Assembly: GCA_902464015.1 (NCBI GenBank)
Contig: CABQHM010000066.1
Span: 1 to 17,369 of the forward strand
Origin: an uncultured Coriobacteriales bacterium
Lineage (GTDB): Bacteria > Actinomycetota > Coriobacteriia > Coriobacteriales > UMGS124
Direction: 5' to 3'
DNA: 17,369 bases
Shown: in pieces, positions 7,512 through 13,817 of the stretch
Position numbering within the stretch: position 1 is the first letter of the stretch
Layout: the number at the start of each line of letters is the position of its first letter
The notes under the pieces: generated by a model
What the model was told of the DNA's origin: nothing
Seen by the model: only the letters and a program-made list of their open reading frames with translations
Database searches by the model: none
Position numbers and translations under genes: made by a program

Positions 7512-8873
7512 CTACTTCACACCCTTGTCGTCAAGATCGCCGCACATGGCGCGGTACGCGACGTCAGTGGAGTCGATAGCAGCGTCGCGCTCGAGAGAGC
7601 GGGCGTAGGCGCGTTCCTTCATCAGCTCGCGATAGGCGGCTGCAGCGGCATCGTCGCGGGCGACCTTCTCAGCACGACGACGGGCAGCCTGGGCACGCTC
7701 CTCCTCGCGAATCGCAGGGGCAGCGGCGCGCTCCTCAGCGCGGATGGCACGAATCTGCCTGCGCTGGGCATCCTGGGCCTCCATGTAGGCGTCCTGCATG
7801 TCGGCCTGAGCAACCTGATAAGACGTGAGCAGCTCGCGCTCACGAGCCTTGGCAGCTTCGACCTTGACGTTGCGCTCCTCGCGCATCGCCTCGCGGGCCT
7901 CGCGTGCCTGGGCTTTCTCGTCCTTGCGGCGAGCCTTCTCGGCGGCACGGGCGAGACGGTACTCCACGTCGGCGGCGTCCTTGAGCCTGCGCCACTCCTC
8001 GCGAAGCATCGCCTCCTCGCTCACGCGGGCCTTGCCTGCCTCCGAGCGGGCTTGCACGCGGGCATCCTCTTCCTCCAGGCGGACCCTGCGGGTGTCCGCG
8101 CAGAGGTTGTCGCGTGCGGCACGTAGCTCAGCCTCGCGGTCTGCAAAAACCTTGAGCTGGTCGTCCGTCACGCCGGCGCGCTTGGCGTCGCGAAGTTCCG
8201 CCAGGGCGATGGCATGCTTTTTCGTGGCCTCGTCGATTGCGTCGGCACGGGCGTCGTTCACCTTTGCGCGCGCCTTGAGCTGCTCGTCAGACTCCTTGAT
8301 GCGGCCAACCGTGCCCCTGGTGCGAGAGCGGCGCAGCTCGCGCAAGGCCTTTTTGTACTCGCGGCGGGCCAGGACAGCACGCTCGTTGGCCTCGACCCAG
8401 GCAGTGCGGCCCTCGGCGCGGGTGAAGCCCTGCTCGACGGCAATCTCCCACGAGCCGCGCTTGTACGCGTCCTCGGCGTCGTTGCGCTCCTGGCGCACCT
8501 GCGCCAGGGCATGCGCGTGGGCGGGACCCTCTTCCTTGCGGAAAGCACGCTGTTCGGCGCGGGTCTCGCGGCGCAACGTCGCGGCATCCAAGCGGGCCTC
8601 GACCCACTCGGTGCGACCCTCAGCGCGAGCAAGCTCACGGTCGACGTTCATCTGCCATGCCTCGGCACGCGCTGCGTCATCGGCGGCCAAGCGCACCTCA
8701 CGCAGGCGCTTCACCACCTGCGCATCGGCGGCGTCCTCCTGCGCGTACTGCTCGCGCTTGCGGTTCTTGAGCTCACGCAACGCGGCACGCTGCAGGGCCT
8801 TTGACACGGAAGGCTTGGGCGTCACGACCTGCGCGGCAGGCGTGACTTCTTCGATCTTCGTAGACTCCTTCAT
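7512..8873 (-). CDS. Unrecognised highly charged helical protein with a 69-residue repeat
   Basis: A 453-residue protein of no family I recognise. It is almost entirely Ala, Arg, Glu, Lys, Asp and Gln, with no Pro-rich or hydrophobic stretch after residue 25, so it should be soluble and largely alpha-helical or coiled coil. Residues 53-113 and 122-182 are two copies of one unit. The best-kept part, RAEGRTxWVEA, ends at 93 and 162, with Trp73/Trp142 and Trp90/Trp159 in register. The later part (about 285-430) is rich in EER/REE/ARR runs. The ATG at 8873 is chosen because GGGGAG at 8881-8886 sits seven bases upstream; ATGs at 8888 and 8891 would lie on top of that site. It starts 57 bases after the DegV-family gene ends, so they may share a transcript. 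A structural, cytoskeletal or nucleic-acid-associated role is only a guess from composition. Confidence 0.78.
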   Translation of the reverse strand: MKESTKIEEVTPAAQVVTPKPSVSKALQRAALRELKNRKREQYAQEDAADAQVVKRLREVRLAADDAARAEAWQMNVDRELARAEGRTEWVEARLDAATLRRETRAEQRAFRKEEGPAHAHALAQVRQERNDAEDAYKRGSWEIAVEQGFTRAEGRTAWVEANERAVLARREYKKALRELRRSRTRGTVGRIKESDEQLKARAKVNDARADAIDEATKKHAIALAELRDAKRAGVTDDQLKVFADREAELRAARDNLCADTRRVRLEEEDARVQARSEAGKARVSEEAMLREEWRRLKDAADVEYRLARAAEKARRKDEKAQAREAREAMREERNVKVEAAKARERELLTSYQVAQADMQDAYMEAQDAQRRQIRAIRAEERAAAPAIREEERAQAARRRAEKVARDDAAAAAYRELMKERAYARSLERDAAIDSTDVAYRAMCGDLDDKGVK

Positions 8874-8930
8874 GGCGAATCTCCCCATCAAGTCGGAAAC
8901 GCATGTGGGTACGAGACGTGCCTCTCGGAG

Positions 8931-9797
8931 CTAGAGCAGCTCCTTGGGGCACGTGGTGATAACGACGGCGTTCTCGCCGGTGTAGGTGCCGATGACCGGA
9001 CCCATCCAGCTGGGCTCGGGGTTGTAGGCAACGCCAGCAGCGTCAAAGGCCGCCTTGAACGCATCGACACGGTCGAGGGCATTGGAGTGACTGAAGCGCA
9101 CCTCGCACGGACCCTGCTTTTCCTCGATGGACTTCACGTAAGCGGCGCAGTCCTTGAGCAGGCCCTTCACGCCGCGCGACTTCGTGACCGTCTCGATGAC
9201 ACCGTCGGGCTTGTCGAGGGCCAGAATCGGCTTGAGGTTGAGCAGGCCCGCGGCCACGCCGGCGGCCTTGCCGATACGGCCGCCCTTCACGAGGTTGTCG
9301 AGCTGGTTGAGGGCCACGATGGTCTGAATCTCCTGGGCCATGTGGCGCATGTGCGCGGCTGCCTCCTCAAGAGTCGCACCCGCGTCGCGCATGCGGATAG
9401 CCTTCTCGCACATGAGCGAGTTGCCCTCCTGCACGGCAAGGGAGTCGATGACCTCGACCTTGATGCCGTCCTGAGCGCAGATATCAGCCGCCATGCAGGC
9501 CGAATGGTGCGTGTCGGACACACCGGAGCTCAGCGTGATGCAGATGACGCCCTCGCAGCCCTCGGCCGCGGCGCGAAACGCCTGCTCAAACTTGCCCGGC
9601 GCGGGGCACGACGTCTTGGGAAGGCCCTGGGGCAGGTATTCGGCCATGCGACGGAAGAACTCCTCAGGCAGCATGGTCTCGCCGTCGATGTACTCCTCCT
9701 CGCCAAAGCGCACGGTGAGGGGCACAACGGAGACGCCCTGCTCCTTCAGGCGCGGGGTAGGCGTGGCGCTCGTGGAATCAAGAACGATTGCGAACAA
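8931..9797 (-). CDS. DegV family protein (fatty-acid binding, FakB-like)
   Basis: A 288-residue DegV-fold protein. Family members bind a long-chain fatty acid and, with the FakA kinase, supply acyl-phosphate; no fakA lies nearby. Motifs: N-terminal strand IVLDSTSATP (4-13), KTSCPAP (61-67), LSSGVSDTHHSA (89-100) and the hallmark VKGGRIGKAAG (170-180). The usual '(L)SGTYQSA' is changed to VSDTHHSA here. I choose the TTG at 9797. GAGGAG at 9804-9809 lies six bases upstream and the product then begins at the normal family start. An in-frame ATG at 9824 has no ribosome site and lies only 10 bases from a -10 box, so it would be close to leaderless. The length fits the family (about 280). Confidence 0.87.
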   Translation of the reverse strand: MFAIVLDSTSATPTPRLKEQGVSVVPLTVRFGEEEYIDGETMLPEEFFRRMAEYLPQGLPKTSCPAPGKFEQAFRAAAEGCEGVICITLSSGVSDTHHSACMAADICAQDGIKVEVIDSLAVQEGNSLMCEKAIRMRDAGATLEEAAAHMRHMAQEIQTIVALNQLDNLVKGGRIGKAAGVAAGLLNLKPILALDKPDGVIETVTKSRGVKGLLKDCAAYVKSIEEKQGPCEVRFSHSNALDRVDAFKAAFDAAGVAYNPEPSWMGPVIGTYTGENAVVITTCPKELL

Positions 9798-9834
9798 AGT
9801 AAGCTCCTCACTGAAGAGAGACATTTTGCCGATA

Positions 9835-9861
9835 AGTATAACCCATGCACACGCCAGCCAA
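9835..9861 (-). promoter_or_regulatory. Likely promoter for the DegV-family gene
   Basis: On the minus strand TATACT (complement of 9835-9840) is a good -10 box, 38 bases before the TTG start. TTGGCT (complement of 9856-9861) could be the -35 at a short 15-base spacing. The palindromes at 9872-9892 lie just upstream. The -10 is convincing, the -35 weak. Confidence 0.45.
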
Positions 9862-9871
9862 TCGCGAGGCG

Positions 9872-9892
9872 GGCACGCGTGCCGCAAGCGGC
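9872..9892. repeat. Two overlapping short palindromes between recQ and degV-like gene
   Basis: GGCACGCGTGCC (9872-9883) is a perfect 12-base palindrome. GCCGCAAGCGGC (9881-9892) is a second inverted repeat with five-base arms that shares its first three bases with the end of the first. They lie 40-60 bases after the recQ stop and about 11 bases upstream of the putative -35 of the DegV-family gene. They could be an operator, or mutually exclusive RNA hairpins at the end of the recQ mRNA. No T-run follows on the minus strand. Confidence 0.45.
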
Positions 9893-9930
9893 TCGAATGA
9901 AATCGGGCGACGACCTCGTCTGGCCATGCC

Positions 9931-11862
9931 CTACTCTCTGCCCGCGATGCAGTCCAGGAAGCGCTGGCCGAAACGGGCAGCCTTGGCCTGGCCCACACCC
10001 TGCACCTCGAGCAGCTCGTCAAGGTCAGTCGGGCGTTTTCGCGTCATATCGGCGAGGGTGGCGTTGTTGCACACGATATAAGCCGGCACGCCTTCCTCGC
10101 GGGCAATGTTCGCGCGCAGCTCGCGCAAGCGCTCGAACAGCTCTTCGTCGATGTCGTCCGCCACGGCAGCGCCGCCGCGCCCGAACGTCGCGCCCTTGGA
10201 ACCCGAGACCTCCCGATCGGGGGCGGCGTTGGCACGCATGCGCTTGGGCACCTTGAGCAGGTAGGGGGTCTTGTCGCGCAAGAGCCACTGCCGGCCCGCT
10301 TCGGTAACGTAGACCGTGGGATACTGCCCCGGCGTGACTGCAAGCAGGCCCGCCTCCTCAAGGGAGTCAAGCACGAAACGCACGCGCTGGGTACTCACGT
10401 CGGACATGATGCCCCAGGTAGAGAGGCCGTCATAACCTGCCTCCATGATGCGCTGGGCATGCGATCCGCGCAGCACGTCGACGACGGTAGACTTGCCGGC
10501 CGTGCGGCCCAGCCCTGCGATGCGCAGCACGCAGCTCACGACCTTCTGCGCTTCCACGGTGGCGTCCTGCTCCTCCACGTCGGTCGAACAGTTGGAGCAA
10601 TGCTCGCAGCGGAAGGGCGTGTCGGTCTGGCCGAAGTAGCGCAGCAGGTACGAGCGCAAACAGTCGGTCGTGGTGCAGTAGAGCGTCATCTTCTTGAGGC
10701 GTTCGCAGTCCCGCGCATACAGCAGGTCGGCCGTCTCGGGGTCGCAACCGCCCGTCTCAAGCTCGTCCCGACTGCGGTCGATGAGGAACTGGCAGGTCTG
10801 CACGTCCTTCTTGTTGTAGATGAGAATGCAGTCGGCAGCCGACCCGTCACGTCCCGCGCGCCCCGCCTCCTGATAGTATCCTTCGAGGTCAGACGGCATG
10901 TTGTAGTGAATGACAAAGCCGACGTTGGACTTGTCGATGCCCATGCCGAAGGCGTTGGTGGCCACCATCACGTTTGCCCGGTCGTAGAGGAACTCCTCCT
11001 GGTTGGCATGGCGCTCCTCAGGGGAAAGGCCCGCGTGATAGCGCGTGGAGGCAAAACCCTCCTGCCACAGCAGCTCGCAGACGTGCTCCACAGCCTTGCG
11101 TGTGGAGCAGTACACGATGCCCGTCTGGCCGGCCTGCCCCACTTGACCTGCACTATCACGCTTTGCGGCACGGGCCGCGACGAGACGCAGGAGCGTGCGG
11201 TCCTTGTCACGCGGCTCGGGGCGCTCCACTCCGAAGTAGAGGTTTGGTCTGTCGAAACCGCCCACGAGCACGAAGGGGTCGCGCAGCTCGAGGGCGTCCA
11301 CGATGTCGCGGCGCACCTCCTCAGTGGCGGTCGCCGTGAGGGCGGCCACGGCGGGGCGGACGGGCAGGCCCTCCACAAACCCGGCGATGGCACGGTAGTC
11401 GGGTCGGAAGTCCTGCCCCCACTGCGACACGCAGTGCGCCTCGTCCACGGCCAGAAGCGAAATGCGCGCGACCTGGGCAAGCTCGGCCATGCGCGGCGTG
11501 GAGAGGCGCTCGGGCGCCACATAGAGCAGCTTCACATCACCCGACAGGGCACGCGAAAACGCGCGGGCCTGCTCGTCGGCACTTTGGGTGCTATTGACGC
11601 ACGCGGCGGGAATCCCAGCTTGCTCCAAGCCCGCCACCTGGTCTTTCATAAGCGAGATGAGCGGGGACACCACAAGCGTGAGTCCCGGCAGCAATAGCGC
11701 AGGTATCTGGTAGACCACCGACTTGCCGGCGCCGGTGGGCATAACGCCGAGCACGTCGCGACCGGCAAGCACCTGCTCCACCAGGTCGCGCTGGTTGGGG
11801 CGGAAGTCGTCGTATCCGAACCGCTCCTTGAGGGCGGCGCGGGCATCTTGCATGGTGGGCAT
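9931..11862 (-). CDS. recQ: ATP-dependent DNA helicase RecQ
   Basis: A 3'-to-5' DNA helicase of 643 residues, complete. Visible in order: Walker A PTGAGKS (42-48), DEAH box at 140-143 followed by the RecQ aromatic loop (CVSQWGQDFRPDY), the ATATEEV motif near 177-183, YCSTRK near 251-256, ATNAFGMGIDK near 301-311, and the arginine-finger motif QEAGRAGRDG near 331-340. Zinc-site cysteines follow (Cys401, 419, 422, 425 in the pattern C-x17-C-x2-C-x2-C), then the winged-helix RQC domain (about 430-530) and a C-terminal HRDC domain (about 565-643). A Gly/Gln-rich insertion (AGQVGQAGQTG) precedes YCSTRK. AAGGAG at 11868-11873 supports the ATG at 11862. It acts in recombination and fork repair, and it diverges from the thioesterase gene. 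Confidence 0.95.
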   Translation of the reverse strand: MPTMQDARAALKERFGYDDFRPNQRDLVEQVLAGRDVLGVMPTGAGKSVVYQIPALLLPGLTLVVSPLISLMKDQVAGLEQAGIPAACVNSTQSADEQARAFSRALSGDVKLLYVAPERLSTPRMAELAQVARISLLAVDEAHCVSQWGQDFRPDYRAIAGFVEGLPVRPAVAALTATATEEVRRDIVDALELRDPFVLVGGFDRPNLYFGVERPEPRDKDRTLLRLVAARAAKRDSAGQVGQAGQTGIVYCSTRKAVEHVCELLWQEGFASTRYHAGLSPEERHANQEEFLYDRANVMVATNAFGMGIDKSNVGFVIHYNMPSDLEGYYQEAGRAGRDGSAADCILIYNKKDVQTCQFLIDRSRDELETGGCDPETADLLYARDCERLKKMTLYCTTTDCLRSYLLRYFGQTDTPFRCEHCSNCSTDVEEQDATVEAQKVVSCVLRIAGLGRTAGKSTVVDVLRGSHAQRIMEAGYDGLSTWGIMSDVSTQRVRFVLDSLEEAGLLAVTPGQYPTVYVTEAGRQWLLRDKTPYLLKVPKRMRANAAPDREVSGSKGATFGRGGAAVADDIDEELFERLRELRANIAREEGVPAYIVCNNATLADMTRKRPTDLDELLEVQGVGQAKAARFGQRFLDCIAGRE

Positions 11863-11873
11863 CTAGGCTCCTT

Positions 11874-12004
11874 GAGACATTTTGCTGTATGGGGACGATT
11901 GTATGCCCGACACGGATAAAATGGGTCCCACAAGACGCATCCCACGCGGCACGCGCCCCACAGGATGCCGCACGTCATCAAGAAGATAGGCAGGTAGCAG
12001 CTTC
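11874..12004. promoter_or_regulatory. Divergent recQ/thioesterase promoter region
   Basis: A 131-base gap between divergent genes, so it should hold promoters for both. On the minus strand TACAAT (complement of 11898-11903 is ATTGTA) is a fair -10 for recQ, 36 bases from its start. On the plus strand TAAAAT (11917-11922) is a possible -10 for the thioesterase. I see no convincing -35 for either. The boxes lie only 13 bases apart, so the two promoters may compete. Confidence 0.35.
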
Positions 12005-12442
12005 ATGACCCCGTATATTCACCGCGTCGCCTATTACGAGACCGACCGCATGGGCATCACACACCACTCCAACTACATACGTTGGATGGAGGAAGCGCGC
12101 GTGGACTACCTGGACCAGATAGGCTGGAACTTCGCACGACTCGAGGACGAAGGCATCACCTCTCCCGTGTTGGGCGTGGAATGCTCGTACAAGAAGCCCA
12201 CCACCTTCGAGGACCGCGTGTCCATCGTGGTGAGCCTCGCCGAATACACGGGCGTGCGCTCGACGTTTGCCTACACCATGAGCAAGGTCGACCCCGAGAC
12301 GGGACGCAGCCGCGTGGTGTTCACAGGCACCTCGCAGCATTGCTTCGTGAGCCCGCAGGGCCGGCCCATGCGACTGGACAGGGAACTGCCGGCCTTCGAC
12401 GCGACGCTCAAGGAAGAGCTGGCGAAGAACGAGGCTCGCTAG
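12005..12442 (+). CDS. Acyl-CoA thioesterase, YbgC/4-hydroxybenzoyl-CoA type (hot-dog fold)
   Basis: A 145-residue single-domain hot-dog protein. The N-terminal motif YYETDRMGITHHSNYIRWME (10-29) matches the 4HBT family active-site region, with Asp14 in the catalytic position and the HxNY segment at 21-24 beginning the central helix. Such enzymes hydrolyse acyl-CoA or acyl-ACP thioesters in the cytoplasm; chain length cannot be told. The ATG at 12005 has GGCAGG upstream (11990-11995) at a nine-base spacing. The gene is followed by mtnN on the same strand after a 131-base gap. Confidence 0.85.
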   Translation: MTPYIHRVAYYETDRMGITHHSNYIRWMEEARVDYLDQIGWNFARLEDEGITSPVLGVECSYKKPTTFEDRVSIVVSLAEYTGVRSTFAYTMSKVDPETGRSRVVFTGTSQHCFVSPQGRPMRLDRELPAFDATLKEELAKNEAR

Positions 12443-12501
12443 GGCGGGGCAGGGCGCCCCGGGGACCCGAACAGCCCGGCCGGCCCAGTCAAGCCAGACC
12501 A

Positions 12502-12525
12502 GCCGAGCCACGCGAAACACTCGGC
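12502..12525 (+). repeat. Small hairpin upstream of mtnN
   Basis: GCCGAG (12502-12507) pairs with CTCGGC (12520-12525); CTTCAAATTTG follows. It could be a weak terminator for the thioesterase gene or part of the mtnN leader. The rest of the 131-base gap is C/G-rich with no promoter that I trust. Confidence 0.3.
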
Positions 12526-12573
12526 CTTCAAATTTGTAACAAAATCGAAAGCACACTCCCGAAAGGAAGCAAA

Positions 12574-13287
12574 ATGGAGAATAAGCAGGTCAAGCTCGGT
12601 ATCATCGGCGCCATGGACGTGGAGGTCGCCACCCTCATGGACCACACGCAAGACGCTGTGATCAGCGAGCGCGCGGGCATGCGCTTCTGCGAGGGCACGC
12701 TCGCCGGCATGCCGGTCGTCATTGCCAAGTGCGGCGTCGGCAAGGTGTCGGCCGGTATGTGCGTGCAGGCCATGTGCGACCTGTACGGCGTGACGCACAT
12801 CGTGAACACGGGCGTGGCCGGCTCACTTGACGCCGCCATCGACATCGCCGACCTCGTGGTGAGCACCGACGCCCTCTACCACGACATGGACGTCACGCCC
12901 CTGGGCTACGAGCCCGGCCAGCTCCCCGGCATGGACTGCCTGGCCTTCCCCGCCGACCCCGCGCTGCGCGCCGCCATCGAGCACGCCGCCGCCGTGGCCG
13001 CGCCCGACGTGCACGTGTTCTCCGGCCGTGTTGTCTCGGGTGACCAGTTCATCGCCTCCTCGCAGGCAAAGGAGCGCCTCGCCCAGGAGTTCGGCGGCAT
13101 GTGCTGCGAGATGGAGGGTGCCGCCATCGCCCATGCCTGCCATGTGAACGGCGTGCCCTTCGCCGTGGTACGTGCCATCTCCGACAAGGCCGACGGCTCG
13201 GCCGAGATGGCCTATCCCGAGTTCGAGGCCTCCAGCGCCGTGCGCTGCGCCGCCGTGGTGGAGGAGCTCTGCCGCGCGGGGCTGTAA
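12574..13287 (+). CDS. mtnN: 5'-methylthioadenosine/S-adenosylhomocysteine nucleosidase
   Basis: A 237-residue cytoplasmic enzyme that cleaves adenine from methylthioadenosine and S-adenosylhomocysteine, clearing by-products of SAM-dependent reactions. Motifs fit MTAN: LGIIGAMDVEV (8-18) with the catalytic-water Glu17, NTGVAGSL (78-85), SGDQFI (155-160), CCEMEGAAIAHAC (177-189) with the ribose-binding Met180/Glu181, and RAISDKAD (200-207) with the proton-donor Asp204. The ATG at 12574 follows AAAGGAAG (12562-12569) at normal spacing; the in-frame sequence upstream does not resemble the family. Its length is normal (about 230). It converges with the small minus-strand gene at 13343. Confidence 0.93.
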   Translation: MENKQVKLGIIGAMDVEVATLMDHTQDAVISERAGMRFCEGTLAGMPVVIAKCGVGKVSAGMCVQAMCDLYGVTHIVNTGVAGSLDAAIDIADLVVSTDALYHDMDVTPLGYEPGQLPGMDCLAFPADPALRAAIEHAAAVAAPDVHVFSGRVVSGDQFIASSQAKERLAQEFGGMCCEMEGAAIAHACHVNGVPFAVVRAISDKADGSAEMAYPEFEASSAVRCAAVVEELCRAGL

Positions 13288-13301
13288 CCTGCCAAAACGA
13301 G

Positions 13302-13314
13302 GCGCCCTGGGCGC
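13302..13314. repeat. GC-rich dyad between convergent genes
   Basis: GCGCCCTGGGCGC is a perfect dyad in the 55-base gap between mtnN and the convergent minus-strand gene. Its place suggests termination, but no T-tract follows on either strand, so an intrinsic terminator is not supported. Confidence 0.3.
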
Positions 13315-13342
13315 GGGGCGCATTCATCGGCGAATCGCATCA

Positions 13343-13741
13343 TTACAGCAGGTCGAAAAGCGATCCTTGGCGCGAGGGGTCGATGCCGGTGTCCTGCGTC
13401 TTCTTCTTGCGCGGGGCACGGGGCTTCTTGGGCTTGGCGGGCGCGACAGGCGCAGGCTGCTCCTCGAGGGCGAGATGCGCGGGCTGCGCCGCGGCCTGGG
13501 CGGCTGCCTCAACGCGCGCGGCCACCTCGTCGGCACGCATGAGCTCGATGCCCTGAGCCTTGAGGCTCAGGAACTCCTCGACCGCCTCGCGCATGCTCTC
13601 AGGCACGCGCATGACGACGGTCTTCTCGCCCCACTTGGCCTTGCGGCCGGCACCGGGGCGCGCTCCTCCCCTGCCCTTGTGAGGTGCGCTGCCCTTATCT
13701 GCCTGGACTTTCTGTTCTTCGCCCACTGCTCGCACTCCCAT
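13343..13741 (-). CDS. Small DNA-binding-like protein with C-terminal clamp-like motif
   Basis: A 132-residue protein of no family I can name. Residues 23-36 (GRGGARPGAGRKAK) are a Gly/Arg-rich segment often seen before ribbon-helix-helix-like or phage and plasmid DNA-binding regions. KTVVMRVPESMREAVEEFLS (40-59) looks like the strand-helix start of a CopG/RHH unit. An Ala-rich helix (about 68-90) follows, then a Pro/Ala/Lys linker (95-118). The last residues, RQGSLFDLL, contain QGSLF (125-129), close to the beta-clamp binding pentapeptide QL[SD]LF. The ATG at 13741 has a poor ribosome site; GTG at 13726 with GGGAG upstream is an alternative that removes five residues. A likely -10 (TATACT, complement of 13762-13767) lies just upstream. 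Function is unproven. Confidence 0.65.
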   Translation of the reverse strand: MGVRAVGEEQKVQADKGSAPHKGRGGARPGAGRKAKWGEKTVVMRVPESMREAVEEFLSLKAQGIELMRADEVAARVEAAAQAAAQPAHLALEEQPAPVAPAKPKKPRAPRKKKTQDTGIDPSRQGSLFDLL

Positions 13742-13761
13742 CTCGCTGATTTCGTTACGGA

Positions 13762-13791
13762 AGTATATACGATGAGTTGGCGCTCCCTAAA
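13762..13791 (-). promoter_or_regulatory. Likely promoter for the small DNA-binding-like gene
   Basis: TATACT on the minus strand (complement of 13762-13767) is a good -10, identical to the one before the DegV-family gene. TTTAGG (complement of 13786-13791) is a weak -35 at 18-base spacing. The ATG lies about 20 bases downstream, giving a very short leader and favouring either a leaderless-like ATG at 13741 or the GTG at 13726. Confidence 0.4.
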
Positions 13792-13817
13792 AACTACCCA
13801 TGGCCAAAGAGCCGCCC

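Noticed and set aside
7825..8934. Plus-strand open frame of about 370 codons opposite the repeat protein, Ser/Arg-rich
   Set aside because: It mirrors the Glu/Ala/Arg-rich minus-strand gene, has no good ribosome site, and is just the complement of GCG/CTC-type codons.
9824..9824. ATG at 9824 as start of the DegV-family gene
   Set aside because: No ribosome site, only about 10 bases from the -10 box, and nine extra residues outside the family's usual start. TTG at 9797 has GAGGAG at ideal spacing.
12443..12573. Possible S-adenosylhomocysteine or SAM riboswitch in the leader of mtnN
   Set aside because: The gap is GC-rich and long enough, but I see neither the conserved cores nor the paired stems of the known classes; only a 6-bp hairpin is visible.
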